This document shows, one piece after another, positions 1 to 9,115 of a stretch of DNA of 64,000 nucleotides. This stretch comes from an uncultured Christensenellaceae bacterium (GTDB lineage: Bacteria > Bacillota > Clostridia > Christensenellales > Borkfalkiaceae): NCBI GenBank assembly GCA_910586945.1, contig CAJULO010000002.1:62001-126000 (forward strand), in the 5' to 3' direction. The translations under genes and the position numbers were made by a program. The notes below the pieces were generated by a model. That model was given only the letters and a program-made list of their open reading frames with translations. It had not been told where the DNA came from and did not search any database. The first letter of the stretch is position 1, and each line of letters begins with the position of its first letter.

Positions 1-1496
1 CAGATATTCCTGCAGATATGCAAGATATTGCTAAGCAATATAGAGCTGAACTTGTTGAAGCTGTTGCTGAACAAGAAGATAGTTTAATGGAAAAATTTTT
101 TGAAACAGGAGATTTATCTCTTGAAGATTTAAAAAGAGGACTCCGTCTTGCAACAATTAACATGGCAATTACTCCAGTGTTATGTGGGTCAAGCTATAAA
201 AATAAAGGGGTACAATTTTTATTAGATGCCATTGTTGACTATCTACCATCTCCACTTGATATTGCAAGTGTAAATGGTGTCAATCCAAATACAGAAGAAC
301 AAGAAGTGCGTAAAACTGCAGATGATGAACCTTTTGCAGGGCTTGCATTTAAGATTGCAACTGACCCATTTGTAGGCACTTTAGCATTCTTTCGTGCCTA
401 TTCTGGTGTGCTTGAAGCGGGGTCATATGTATACAATTCTACCAAGGAAAAGAAGGAAAGAGTAGGTAGATTGTTACAAATGCATGCAAATAGCAGAGAG
501 GAAATTCCTATGATTTATTCAGGGGATATCTGTGCTATTGTAGGATTAAAAAACACAACGACTGGAGATACACTCTGCGATGAAAAACATCCTATAGTGC
601 TTGAAAAAATGGAATTCCCAGAACCAGTTATTAAAGTGGCAATCGAACCTAAGACAAAAGCTGGTCAAGAAAAAATGACTATGGCACTTATCAAGCTTGC
701 CGAAGAAGATCCAACCTTTAAAACATATACCGACAACGAAACAGGACAGACAATTATTGCAGGTATGGGTGAATTGCACCTTGAAATTATTGTTGACCGT
801 CTATTGAGAGAGTTTAAAGTTGAGGTAAATGTAGGTAAACCACAAGTTGCATATAGAGAAACCTTCCGTAAAGCAGTGGATGCTGAAGGGAAATATGTGC
901 GTCAATCAGGTGGTAAAGGACAATACGGTCACTGTAAAATTAAACTTGAACCACAAGAACCTGGTAAAGGATATGAATTTTTTGACGAAACAGTGGGCGG
1001 TTCTATTCCAAAAGAATATATTCCTGCTATTGATAAAGGTATTCAAGAAGCAGCTAAAAATGGATTTTTAGCAGGATATGAAGTAGTTGACTTTAAAGTT
1101 ACAGTATATGATGGAAGTTATCATGATGTCGACTCTTCAGAAATGGCATTTAAAATTGCCGGCTCTATGGGCTTTAAAGATGGTTTAAAAAAGGCGAATG
1201 CAGTCTTGCTTGAACCTATGATGAAGGTGGAAATTGTGACGCCAGAAGATTATTTTGGTGACCTTATGGGAAATGTATCTTCTCGTCGTGGGACTATCAA
1301 TGGTACTGAAGATAGAAGTGGCGTAAAAGTGATTGATGCAACTATTCCACTTTCTGAAATGTTTGGATATGCAACAGACCTTCGTTCTCGTACACAAGGT
1401 AGAGGACAGTTCTCAATGCAGTTTTCACATTATAATGAAGTACCAAAATCAATTGCAGAAAAAATTATCGGTGAAAGAGCTAAAAAAGCAGACTAA
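1..1496 (+). CDS. fusA: Elongation factor G, C-terminal part (cut by window edge)
   Basis: EF-G is the GTPase that moves tRNA and mRNA through the ribosome and helps recycle ribosomes. The frame is open from base 3, so the window edge, not a mutation, removes the start and the GTP-binding motifs; about 498 of roughly 690 codons remain. Visible are the end of the G domain, domain II (GRLLQMHANSREEI), the domain III start (AIEPKTKAGQEKM), domain IV (RQSGGKGQYGHCKI) and the domain V end (MFGYATDLRSRTQGRGQFSM). It ends in TAA with a lipoprotein gene 103 bases downstream and tuf beyond that. The family assignment is certain. Confidence 0.97.
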   Translation, partial: DIPADMQDIAKQYRAELVEAVAEQEDSLMEKFFETGDLSLEDLKRGLRLATINMAITPVLCGSSYKNKGVQFLLDAIVDYLPSPLDIASVNGVNPNTEEQEVRKTADDEPFAGLAFKIATDPFVGTLAFFRAYSGVLEAGSYVYNSTKEKKERVGRLLQMHANSREEIPMIYSGDICAIVGLKNTTTGDTLCDEKHPIVLEKMEFPEPVIKVAIEPKTKAGQEKMTMALIKLAEEDPTFKTYTDNETGQTIIAGMGELHLEIIVDRLLREFKVEVNVGKPQVAYRETFRKAVDAEGKYVRQSGGKGQYGHCKIKLEPQEPGKGYEFFDETVGGSIPKEYIPAIDKGIQEAAKNGFLAGYEVVDFKVTVYDGSYHDVDSSEMAFKIAGSMGFKDGLKKANAVLLEPMMKVEIVTPEDYFGDLMGNVSSRRGTINGTEDRSGVKVIDATIPLSEMFGYATDLRSRTQGRGQFSMQFSHYNEVPKSIAEKIIGERAKKAD

Positions 1497-1599
1497 TTGT
1501 ATACGAAGTTGATTTTTTAATTTAGAATAAACTAGAAATGCAAAATAATTAAAAAATTTATAATATCAAAAAGAAAATATTGCAATGCGAGGATTAGAT

Positions 1600-2361
1600 A
1601 TGCGTATCAAAAAGAAAATTCTTACAATAGCAATGAGCTTTGTTTTACTTTTAGGCATGGTTTTTATGATAACTGCCTGTGATGATTGGAGATATGACCT
1701 TGAATCAGATAAGTTTTTAGGGATTGATGAAGCAAGTATGCGCGATTCTAACAAAGAATTTGTAACTTTAAAAGTGGGAGATAGATTTGAGCGTAAAAAA
1801 GATGTTTTAATGCGTAAAGATGTTTTTGCCAGTAATCCATTCTTTAATATATTTACAGATGAAGGATATACATTAAAAATCTTAGGACGGGATATAAATT
1901 TAAGCTATATAAGGCAAGTACTTGAAGGAAACTTAGAAATACAATATTTGCGGATTGGCGGTGTAAATTATTTTTATGACTTTGACGATAGAGATGACAT
2001 TTTAGAGGCAGTAATAGGTTCGCCAAATAGAGTTCCAACACTTGCATCGAATACAATGACGGCAGAAGAAAAAAATACCTTGAGACCTGTTGTAAATCCT
2101 ACACCAATGGGTGGAAAGGAAAGAAAATATTTTATAGTTGAATCTATTGTAAAGCAAAACTGGAGAAAGGAAACGGCAATCGTTAGAGCAAGAGTATTTG
2201 GTAGCGAAGAAAGAATAGATGTTGTTGTAAGAATGGACAGTGCATTGTATTTAAATGTAGTTGCAGGTATAAATATGCAAGATACAAGCGATGCAAATCT
2301 ATCACGCGTGTTTGGTGGCGTAAAAGATAAAAATAATTGGTACTTAGTACATCAAGTATAA
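1600..2361 (+). CDS. Putative lipoprotein of unknown function
   Basis: The protein is about 253 residues long. It starts with a basic stretch (MRIKKK), a hydrophobic segment and a lipobox-like end (FMITAC followed by DDW), so it is probably exported and lipid-anchored at the cysteine. I chose the ATG at 1600 because GAGG lies seven bases before it; an in-frame ATG at 1585 has no good ribosome site. The mature part is charged, rich in beta-prone stretches, and shows no enzyme motif I recognise. It sits between fusA and tuf, which are usually adjacent. No terminator separates it from fusA, so it may be co-transcribed with it. Confidence 0.75.
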   Translation: MRIKKKILTIAMSFVLLLGMVFMITACDDWRYDLESDKFLGIDEASMRDSNKEFVTLKVGDRFERKKDVLMRKDVFASNPFFNIFTDEGYTLKILGRDINLSYIRQVLEGNLEIQYLRIGGVNYFYDFDDRDDILEAVIGSPNRVPTLASNTMTAEEKNTLRPVVNPTPMGGKERKYFIVESIVKQNWRKETAIVRARVFGSEERIDVVVRMDSALYLNVVAGINMQDTSDANLSRVFGGVKDKNNWYLVHQV

Positions 2362-2447
2362 AATATAGATTGTATAGGAAGTATTTGCTTTATAAAAAAT
2401 AAAAATTTCAAGTTTTTTAGATATTTTAAAAAAATATTTATTTTTTA

Positions 2448-2476
2448 TTGAAATTATTTTAATTTTCATGTATAAT
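2448..2476 (+). promoter_or_regulatory. Sigma-A promoter for tuf
   Basis: TTGAAA (2448-2453), a 17-base spacer and TATAAT (2471-2476) lie about 70 bases before the tuf start. Tuf therefore has its own promoter besides any read-through from fusA. Confidence 0.75.
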
Positions 2477-2543
2477 ATGTTCATAACTTAAAATTAAGTT
2501 TATCGGCATACAACTTAAATAATCATTTTTGGAGGAAAATAAA

Positions 2544-3764
2544 ATGGCTAAGGCTAAATTTGACAGAAGTAAACCACACGTAAACGTTGGTACTATTGGT
2601 CACGTTGACCACGGTAAAACAACACTTACAGCAGCAATCACAATGGTAATGGCATGTAAAGGTCAAGCTGCTAAAATGAAATATGATGAAATTGATAAAG
2701 CACCTGAAGAAAAAGCTCGTGGTATAACAATAAACACAGCACACGTTGAATACCAAACAGATAAACGTCACTATGCACACGTTGACTGTCCAGGACACGC
2801 AGACTATGTTAAAAATATGATTACTGGTGCTGCACAAATGGACGGTGCTATTCTTGTAGTTGCTGCAACTGATGGTCCAATGCCACAAACGCGTGAACAC
2901 ATTTTGCTTGCTCGTCAAGTAGGTGTACCTTACATCGTAGTTTTCATGAATAAAACTGACCAAGTTGATGACCCAGAAATTCTTGAACTTGTTGAAGAAG
3001 AAATTCGTGATTTGCTTAAAAAGAATGAATTCCCAGGAGACAAAACCCCTGTTATTAAAGGTTCAGCATTAAAGGCGCTTGAAAAAGCTACTTCTGGAGC
3101 TTCTGATGCTGATGTACTTGCTGCTCCTGAAACAAAATGTATTCTTGAACTTATGGATGCATTAGATAGCTATATCCCTGAACCAGACCGTGAATCTGAA
3201 AAACCATTCTTATTGCCAGTTGAAGACGTATTTACAATCTCTGGTCGTGGTACAGTTGCTACTGGTAGAGTGGAAAGAGGTATTGCAAGAGTAAATGATA
3301 AAGCTGAAATTGTTGGTCTTGTTGAAAAACCTCGTGAAACAGTTATTACAGGCCTTGAAATGTTCCGTAAATTACTAGACGAAGCTATGGCTGGGGATAA
3401 TGTTGGTGCACTTCTTCGTGGTGTAGATAGAACACAAATTGAAAAAGGGCAAGTTATTGCAAAACCAGGTTCAATTAAACCACATACAGAATTTGAAGCA
3501 CAAGTTTATGTATTGACAAAAGAAGAAGGTGGTCGTCATACTCCATTCTTTAATAACTATCGTCCACAATTCTTCATCAGAACAACTGACGTAACAGGTT
3601 CAATTGTATTGCCTCAAGGCGTTGAAATGGTTATGCCAGGAGATAATGTTAAAATTACAGTTACACTTATTAAACCAGTTGCGGTTGAAGAAGGTTCTCG
3701 TTTTGCTATTCGTGAAGGCGGTAGAACTGTTGGTTCTGGTGTGGTATCTAAAATTATTAAGTAA
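2544..3764 (+). CDS. tuf: Elongation factor Tu
   Basis: EF-Tu delivers aminoacyl-tRNA to the ribosome in its GTP form. The 406-residue protein is close to the family's usual length. GTPase motifs are GHVDHGKTT near residue 20, DCPGHADY near 82, NKTD near 137 and GSALKALE near 175, followed by the two beta-barrel domains ending GSGVVSKIIK. The start at 2544 is set by GGAGG eight bases upstream; the frame is open five codons earlier but that ATG has no ribosome site. It is transcribed alone from the promoter at 2448-2476. Confidence 0.98.
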   Translation: MAKAKFDRSKPHVNVGTIGHVDHGKTTLTAAITMVMACKGQAAKMKYDEIDKAPEEKARGITINTAHVEYQTDKRHYAHVDCPGHADYVKNMITGAAQMDGAILVVAATDGPMPQTREHILLARQVGVPYIVVFMNKTDQVDDPEILELVEEEIRDLLKKNEFPGDKTPVIKGSALKALEKATSGASDADVLAAPETKCILELMDALDSYIPEPDRESEKPFLLPVEDVFTISGRGTVATGRVERGIARVNDKAEIVGLVEKPRETVITGLEMFRKLLDEAMAGDNVGALLRGVDRTQIEKGQVIAKPGSIKPHTEFEAQVYVLTKEEGGRHTPFFNNYRPQFFIRTTDVTGSIVLPQGVEMVMPGDNVKITVTLIKPVAVEEGSRFAIREGGRTVGSGVVSKIIK

Positions 3765-3919
3765 AATGCAAAATAATCTTATATAGCAATGGCAAAAATT
3801 ACTCTTATTTTACATTGCTATATAAAATGTATCACTCATCTTTTAAATTATAGTATAGTCAATTGTAGTTTCCCCTAATACAACTGCTATATATTTGTAA
3901 AAGTTTAATTTGCATAAAA

Positions 3920-3955
3920 AGAACACTCTTAAGAATAAACAGAGTGTTCTTTTTA
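3920..3955 (+). terminator. Intrinsic terminator downstream of tuf
   Basis: A perfect 10-bp stem (3920-3929 with 3941-3950), an 11-base loop and a T-run follow. A second, weaker hairpin (about 3782-3824) lies closer to the tuf stop. Confidence 0.85.
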
Positions 3956-4013
3956 TTATAGAAAAATCATTATATAATGTTGATATTTTTACTTATGTAA
4001 TATATTGGACTAT

Positions 4014-4277
4014 TTACTTTTCAGAAATGAATTCTAAAATAAAGGAATCAAAAGATATACTATCCATAAAATCCCGTTGTACAAATTTGACAAAATTAAA
4101 TTTTGCTAGATGAAATATATGATTTTTTACAAGAATAGGACTAGCAATATCAAGTTTTTCACAAATATCAAATAGGTAATTTTGCATTTGAGAATAGGTA
4201 AATTGATTTTCTACTATATAAACAATATTTTTTTGTATTTTTTCATCTTTCATAAGCTTTGCCCAAATTTTTGTCAT
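4014..4277 (-). CDS. Conserved small protein of unknown function
   Basis: This 87-residue protein starts MTKIWAKLMKDEKI and alternates charged and aromatic residues with no membrane segment, cysteine cluster or catalytic motif. A strong ribosome site (GGAAGGTG) lies four bases before its ATG, which supports a real gene. From memory it resembles small single-domain proteins annotated as hypothetical in many clostridia, but I cannot name a function. It stands alone on the minus strand between the tuf terminator and the greA promoter. Confidence 0.7.
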   Translation of the reverse strand: MTKIWAKLMKDEKIQKNIVYIVENQFTYSQMQNYLFDICEKLDIASPILVKNHIFHLAKFNFVKFVQRDFMDSISFDSFILEFISEK

Positions 4278-4352
4278 ACTACACCTTCCATTTTAAGTAT
4301 AACATAAGATATTCTATTTTGTAAATTGCTTTTAACAAATTAACACAATTTC

Positions 4353-4381
4353 TTGACTTTTTTATTATTTTATGGTATATT
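4353..4381 (+). promoter_or_regulatory. Sigma-A promoter for greA
   Basis: TTGACT (4353-4358), a 17-base spacer and TATATT (4376-4381). Transcription would start near 4388 and run straight into the hairpin at 4417-4456. Confidence 0.7.
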
Positions 4382-4416
4382 TATATTATTAAAAAGTATA
4401 GAATAAGTATATAACT

Positions 4417-4456
4417 TTTGATTTTACAATATTTTTATTGTAAAATCAAATTTTTT
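4417..4456 (+). terminator. Leader terminator (attenuator) upstream of greA
   Basis: A perfect 15-bp stem (4417-4431 with 4436-4450) has a four-base T loop and is followed directly by six T. It lies between the greA promoter and the greA ribosome site, so it would end most leader transcripts before the gene unless bypassed. Confidence 0.75.
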
Positions 4457-4479
4457 ATTGTATTGAGAGAGGATATATT

Positions 4480-4950
4480 ATGGCAACTAAAATGACAATG
4501 ACACAAGAAGGCTATGATGAAAAACAAAAACATTTGCAATATTTACGGACTACAAAACGCAATGAAATTATTGAACGTATTAAAGATGCAAGAAGTCAAG
4601 GCGATTTAAGTGAAAATGCAGAATATTCTGCTGCTAGAGAAGAACAGGAAAATAATGAAAGAGAAATTGCAGAACTTGAAGCAATCCTAAAAAATGCGAC
4701 AATTATGAATACTCCTATTCGTACAGATTGCGTCGCTTTTGGCTCAACTGTAACAATTTATGATGATATAATGCAACTTGAAGAAGTATATACATTGAGA
4801 GGGTCCACAGAGGCAGATACACGCAACAATATTATTAGTGTTGATTCTCCTTTAGGAGTTGCATTATTTGGTAAAAAAGTAGGAGATAGTGTTACTGTAA
4901 ATACACCTAATGGGGGTAGTTATACAGTTGTTATTCGTAAAATACAATAA
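4480..4950 (+). CDS. greA: Transcription elongation factor GreA
   Basis: GreA enters the RNA polymerase secondary channel and stimulates RNA cleavage, rescuing backtracked complexes. The 156-residue length is typical. An N-terminal coiled coil (about residues 8-75) carries the acidic tip in ARSQGDLSENAEY, with the Asp and Glu that hold the catalytic magnesium. A C-terminal FKBP-like domain ends GKKVGDSVTVNTPNGGSYTV. GAGAGG lies about nine bases upstream of the ATG. A yaaO-like gene begins three bases after its stop. The leader terminator at 4417-4456 suggests control at the level of premature termination. Confidence 0.95.
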   Translation: MATKMTMTQEGYDEKQKHLQYLRTTKRNEIIERIKDARSQGDLSENAEYSAAREEQENNEREIAELEAILKNATIMNTPIRTDCVAFGSTVTIYDDIMQLEEVYTLRGSTEADTRNNIISVDSPLGVALFGKKVGDSVTVNTPNGGSYTVVIRKIQ

Positions 4951-4953
4951 AAT

Positions 4954-6354
4954 ATGGCAAAAATAAAGAAAACTACAGAAGATATTCTACCAACATTACA
5001 TATTTTTACTGCATTACAAAAATATGTTAAAAAGACAAAAGCTCGCTTGCATATGCCTGGCCATAAAGGTAGGTATTTACCAATTTTACAAGATAGTTTT
5101 TTAGATTGTACTGAACTTTCATATACCGATTGCTTAGAATGTCCTACAGATTGTATTTTGGAAGCAGAAAGAGATATTGCAAATATATTTCATGCACAAA
5201 AGAGTTTTTTGTTGACAGATGGAGCAACATGTGGCATATTTGTAATGATAAATGTTGTAAAAGAGCTTGGTGGAAAACTAGTAATTGCAAGAAATTCACA
5301 TAAAAGTGTATATAATGCATGTAGTATTTTGGGCGTTGAACCTATTATATTGGATACAATTGTACAGGATGGTATTATACAACAACCAACTATTGAAAAC
5401 ATACAAAATCTATTGTATACAAATAAAGATATTACAGCTCTTTTATTAACAACGCCTGATTATTATGGCAACTTATTGGATTTACAAACAATATATAAGC
5501 TTTGTAAAGCAAAAAATATTTTACTTTTTGTCGATAATGCACATGGTGCTTTTTTGCATTTTGATGCTCTATACCAAAACTATTATGCTGGAGTGTATGC
5601 TGATGTTTGGGTAGATAGTATGCACAAAACTACACCAACTTTAACACAAGGAGCTCTTTTGCATACCAATAATTTAGATATTACTACGCATTTATTGCAT
5701 GGCTTAGATATCTTTCGCACAACAAGTCCATCCTATTTAATTATGGCATCTGTTGAATATGCAGCAAAATATATGCAACAGTTTGCTACAGATAAAATCA
5801 ACAAAGTGCGTCAACTTTTAGAATGGGCAAAAGTAGAGTTGGAAAAATTACAATTGACCACTTATGCAAATAGTCGGACATTAGTGCTTTCTATTGATTT
5901 TTTGAAGGCGGGTTATTCTGTAGATTCTGTACAAGAATATTTGGAAGAACAAGGTATATTTGCAGAGTTAAATGATGGTAGATATTTATTATTTTATTGT
6001 TCTAGCGAGACGGAGGAACAGGAAATATTATTACTAATACATACTATACAACATGCAATGTATACTTGTAGTTTTAAGAAAACAAAAGAGCAAATTACGC
6101 AAGAAGTAGAAAAATTACAAACTATTCAAGTTTATAGTTTTGTACAAGCATGTAGACAAGAGATAAAGTATATATCATTAGAGAGTGCAATCCATAAAGT
6201 TGTTGGAAGAAATGTGGGTAGAACGCCTCCATGTTTTCCCCTTCTTGTTGCTGGTGAAAAAATTACTTTAGAAAGTATGCAACAATTGAAGCAAGCAAAA
6301 CATACTTTTGGCATGCAAAACCAATTGATTCCTGTACTTGTAAAGAAATCATAA
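4954..6354 (+). CDS. Orn/Lys/Arg decarboxylase family protein (YaaO-like)
   Basis: This is a PLP-dependent fold-type I decarboxylase of 466 residues. Family hallmarks are HMPGHKG near residue 35, a large PLP domain, and the PLP-lysine motif SMHKT near residue 225; a short C-terminal decarboxylase domain follows. Its substrate cannot be read from the sequence. The neighbourhood (this gene, tmk, holB, ricT) matches the Bacillus yaaO-tmk-holB-yaaT order, so I take it as a YaaO homologue. It is distinct from the second decarboxylase at 10852, which sits with polyamine genes. No clear ribosome site precedes the ATG three bases after greA, so translational coupling to greA is likely. Confidence 0.85.
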   Translation: MAKIKKTTEDILPTLHIFTALQKYVKKTKARLHMPGHKGRYLPILQDSFLDCTELSYTDCLECPTDCILEAERDIANIFHAQKSFLLTDGATCGIFVMINVVKELGGKLVIARNSHKSVYNACSILGVEPIILDTIVQDGIIQQPTIENIQNLLYTNKDITALLLTTPDYYGNLLDLQTIYKLCKAKNILLFVDNAHGAFLHFDALYQNYYAGVYADVWVDSMHKTTPTLTQGALLHTNNLDITTHLLHGLDIFRTTSPSYLIMASVEYAAKYMQQFATDKINKVRQLLEWAKVELEKLQLTTYANSRTLVLSIDFLKAGYSVDSVQEYLEEQGIFAELNDGRYLLFYCSSETEEQEILLLIHTIQHAMYTCSFKKTKEQITQEVEKLQTIQVYSFVQACRQEIKYISLESAIHKVVGRNVGRTPPCFPLLVAGEKITLESMQQLKQAKHTFGMQNQLIPVLVKKS

Positions 6355-6406
6355 ATAGTTAGCTAAAGCAAAAAATATTGATATAAGAGATGCCTAAGGA
6401 GAAAGA

Positions 6407-7015
6407 ATGCTTGGAAAATTGATTACATTTGAAGGTGGCGATGGAGTAGGTAAAAGTACACAAATTCAACTTTTAGCACAATATTGTAAAGCAAAAGGAA
6501 TAGAGTATATAATTACTAGAGAGCCGGGTGGTGGTAAAATTAGTGAGGAAATACGCAAAATTTTACTCAATAAAGATGATGATGCTTGTATAAATGATTG
6601 TGAAGCACTTTTAATTGCAGCTGCCCGTGTACAACATGTACATGATATTATTTTACCAAGTTTGCAAGCAAATAAAATGGTACTCTGTGATAGATATGTA
6701 CATTCTACTTTTGCATATCAGGGATATGGTCGAGGAATAGATTTAGCGTTTTTGAAGGCAATCAATATGCCAGCAATGGAAAAAGTTATGCCTGCTGTTA
6801 CCTTTTTACTCAGTATGCATCCTCGTGATGCATTTGCTAGAAAGAATAAGGCATTTGTTTTTGATAGAATTGAACAAGCGGGCAGTGCTTTTCATGAAAG
6901 AGTATATAATGGTTATTTAAAACTTGCCGAAGATGACGATAAAATAATAACGATTGATGCAACTTTACCAATCTCCAGCATACATGCAAGTATTGTAGCA
7001 AGATTAAAAATTTAG
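6407..7015 (+). CDS. tmk: Thymidylate kinase
   Basis: Tmk phosphorylates dTMP to dTDP for DNA synthesis. The 202-residue protein shows the P-loop FEGGDGVGKST at residues 8-18, the TREPGGG motif near 38-44 and the DRYVHSTFAYQGYGRG substrate-binding stretch near 98-113. The usual glycine-rich LID is replaced by RKNKAFVFDRIEQA. AAGGAGA precedes the ATG. It is followed after 18 bases by holB, as in Bacillus. Confidence 0.95.
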   Translation: MLGKLITFEGGDGVGKSTQIQLLAQYCKAKGIEYIITREPGGGKISEEIRKILLNKDDDACINDCEALLIAAARVQHVHDIILPSLQANKMVLCDRYVHSTFAYQGYGRGIDLAFLKAINMPAMEKVMPAVTFLLSMHPRDAFARKNKAFVFDRIEQAGSAFHERVYNGYLKLAEDDDKIITIDATLPISSIHASIVARLKI

Positions 7016-7033
7016 TAGAAAATGAGGTGTACA

Positions 7034-7996
7034 ATGTTGCAACTACTCAATTCTAGTAAAGCAATGGAACTTATCAAAATTGATGCTAAACGACAACAAT
7101 TTTCACATACCTATTTAGCATCTTTTCAAGATAGCAAGTATTTAAAAATAATTTTAAAAGAGATTGCAAAAATCATTTTGCAAGCAGATAGTCGTGTTAC
7201 ATATTTAATTGATACAGAACAATATATTGATTGTAAAATATATCCACAAGATGGAAAGCGTATTTTGGTGGAAGATGTAGAGGCAATTATTGAAAATAGT
7301 GATATTTTGCCGATTGAGAATGAAAAAAAGGTATTTATTTTAAATGATGTACAAAATATGTATGTCGCTGCACAAAATAAGTTATTAAAATTACTAGAAG
7401 AACCACCAAATTTTGTCCATTTTATTTTAGGAACTACACAACAAGATTTTGTTTTATCTACCATACGCTCAAGAGCAAAAAACTTGCAATTTGATTGTGT
7501 CAATAATGCGGAAATGGTACAATTTATAGATAGAAATTATCCAAATTTTGCAGATAAACAAAGTGCAGTGTTACTTGCCAATGGAAGTATAAGTAATTTA
7601 CAACAAATTGTACAAGAAGACAATATATTTGTGTATCCGCAGTATATTTTGCAGAAAATAGCTACACTTCAAATAGCAGATATTCCTGCATTTGTAAAAG
7701 AATATGCTGATAATGAGAGTGCTTGTAAATTTTTTGCTAGTTTACAACTGGTATTGCGTGAAATTTTACTGTATCATATTGGGAATAAAAAAAGCACTGT
7801 TTTATCACATGAGAGTAATATAGAGAAACAAGCAGAAAATTTACAATATTTACAACTGGCATCAAAACGGTATAAACCACAGCGTATTTTGAGTGTAATA
7901 GATGAAATTACGCAAGCAATAGAAGATAGCAAAAATAATGCTAAATTGTCATACACAGTATATCTTGTATTGCTTGCACTTTTGGAGGGAAAATGA
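7034..7996 (+). CDS. holB: DNA polymerase III delta-prime subunit
   Basis: Delta-prime is part of the clamp-loader complex. The 320-residue protein has the conserved block VFILNDVQNMYVAAQNKLLKLLEEPP-like near residues 100-125 and TTQQDFVLSTIRSRAKNLQF (residues 137-156), the SRC-type arginine region with Ser-Arg-Ala here. There is no Walker A, as is normal for delta-prime, and the four-cysteine zinc module of many homologues is not visible. I chose the ATG at 7034 because GAGGTG lies just before it; an ATG at 7022 is the alternative. The end overlaps ricT by four bases (ATGA). Confidence 0.88.
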   Translation: MLQLLNSSKAMELIKIDAKRQQFSHTYLASFQDSKYLKIILKEIAKIILQADSRVTYLIDTEQYIDCKIYPQDGKRILVEDVEAIIENSDILPIENEKKVFILNDVQNMYVAAQNKLLKLLEEPPNFVHFILGTTQQDFVLSTIRSRAKNLQFDCVNNAEMVQFIDRNYPNFADKQSAVLLANGSISNLQQIVQEDNIFVYPQYILQKIATLQIADIPAFVKEYADNESACKFFASLQLVLREILLYHIGNKKSTVLSHESNIEKQAENLQYLQLASKRYKPQRILSVIDEITQAIEDSKNNAKLSYTVYLVLLALLEGK

Positions 7997-8853
7997 AGGT
8001 TATTGGTGTACGCTTTAAATATAATCCTAAGATGTTTTATTATTTACCAAAAAAGGAAGAAAAATATTTCATAGGACAAGATATTGTTGTTATCCATAAT
8101 AACGAAACAGTTCTTACAAAAATAACAGTTGTGGATAAAGAAATAGATGAAAAACAATTGGATAGTCCTATAGAAGAAGTAGTGCGTATTGCTACAACAG
8201 AAGATTTAAATAAGATGCAACAAAATGAAAAAAAAGCAAGAGAGGGATTGAAACTTGCAAAAGAAAAAGTAGAGTTTTTAAACCTACCAATAAAGATTTT
8301 AGATTGTGAAATTTCTTTATGTGGTAGAGCACTATTTCACTTTACAGCAGATGATAGAGTGGATTTTAGAGAATTAGTGCATATTCTTGCGACAGCAATG
8401 CATTGTAGAATAGAACTTAGACAAATTTCACAGCGAGAAGTTGTGCGACAAATGGGCGGTATAGGAAATTGTGGTAGAGCATGTTGTTGTACACAAGGTA
8501 TTGTAAATGTACAAAAAATAAGTATAAAAATGGCAAAAAAACAAGGTATTTCTTTAAATATGGCAAAGATTAGTGGTGTATGTGGTAAACTAAAATGTTG
8601 TTTGAGTTACGAACATGAATTTTATACACAAGCAATGCAAAATATGCCAGCTATCGGGACAAAAGTGAAGACATCTGATGGAGAAGGTAGTGTAGTGGCA
8701 TTAAATATTTTGAAGAATTTGATATCTGTAAAATTGCAAAATAGTAATGGTACTGTATTTAAAAATTTTGCACCAGATGCTGTTTCAGTTGTTGAGGGGG
8801 CAAAATCAGCTAAGAATATGCACAAAAATAATATAGATACAAATTTGGAGTAA
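7993..8853 (+). CDS. ricT: RicT (YaaT), PSP1 family regulator
   Basis: In Bacillus, RicT joins RicA and RicF in an iron-sulfur complex that steers RNase Y mRNA processing and promotes Spo0A activation, competence and sporulation. This 286-residue protein has the PSP1 core with the cysteine-rich segment GNCGRACCCTQG near residues 157-168 and SGVCGKLKCCLSYEHE (residues 195-210). These are the expected metal-binding cysteines. It overlaps holB by four bases, indicating coupled translation. RicA and RicF partners are not in this window. Confidence 0.93.
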   Translation: MKVIGVRFKYNPKMFYYLPKKEEKYFIGQDIVVIHNNETVLTKITVVDKEIDEKQLDSPIEEVVRIATTEDLNKMQQNEKKAREGLKLAKEKVEFLNLPIKILDCEISLCGRALFHFTADDRVDFRELVHILATAMHCRIELRQISQREVVRQMGGIGNCGRACCCTQGIVNVQKISIKMAKKQGISLNMAKISGVCGKLKCCLSYEHEFYTQAMQNMPAIGTKVKTSDGEGSVVALNILKNLISVKLQNSNGTVFKNFAPDAVSVVEGAKSAKNMHKNNIDTNLE

Positions 8854-8871
8854 AAAAACTCTGAAAATCTT

Positions 8872-8900
8872 TTGACTAAATTTTTTGGATATGTTATACT
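8872..8900 (+). promoter_or_regulatory. Sigma-A promoter for the ferredoxin gene
   Basis: TTGACT (8872-8877), a 17-base spacer and TATACT (8895-8900), 33 bases before the ATG. Confidence 0.75.
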
Positions 8901-8933
8901 AACTATATACTTGATAAAAGGGAGGAAAATCAT

Positions 8934-9104
8934 ATGCCACATAAAATTTCATCTGATTGTATTTCATGCGGTTCATGTGCAGAAGTTTGCCCAGTAAATG
9001 CAATTTCACAAGGAGATACACAATATAATATTGACCCTGAAATCTGTATTGACTGTGGTGCTTGTGAAGAAGTTTGCCCAGTAAATGCAATTTCACATGA
9101 CTAA
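8934..9104 (+). CDS. 2[4Fe-4S] ferredoxin, clostridial type
   Basis: This 56-residue protein has two cluster motifs, CISCGSCAEVCP and CIDCGACEEVCP, each followed by VNAIS, the pattern of small electron-carrier ferredoxins of anaerobes. GGGAGG lies seven bases upstream of the ATG. It is a single-gene unit with its own promoter and terminator. It is a plausible electron donor for the split glutamate synthase at 35.6 kb or other redox enzymes, but that link is inference. Oddly, its two halves share 29 identical bases (8982-9010 and 9069-9097). Confidence 0.95.
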   Translation: MPHKISSDCISCGSCAEVCPVNAISQGDTQYNIDPEICIDCGACEEVCPVNAISHD

Positions 9105-9115
9105 GTTATGCTAAG

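Noticed and set aside
1..60. fusA seems to lack its G domain and could be read as truncated
   Set aside because: The frame is open to base 3, so the missing part is outside the window.
4954..6354. This decarboxylase as a member of the polyamine operon
   Set aside because: It sits 5 kb away with tmk and holB, in the conserved yaaO position, behind a different promoter.
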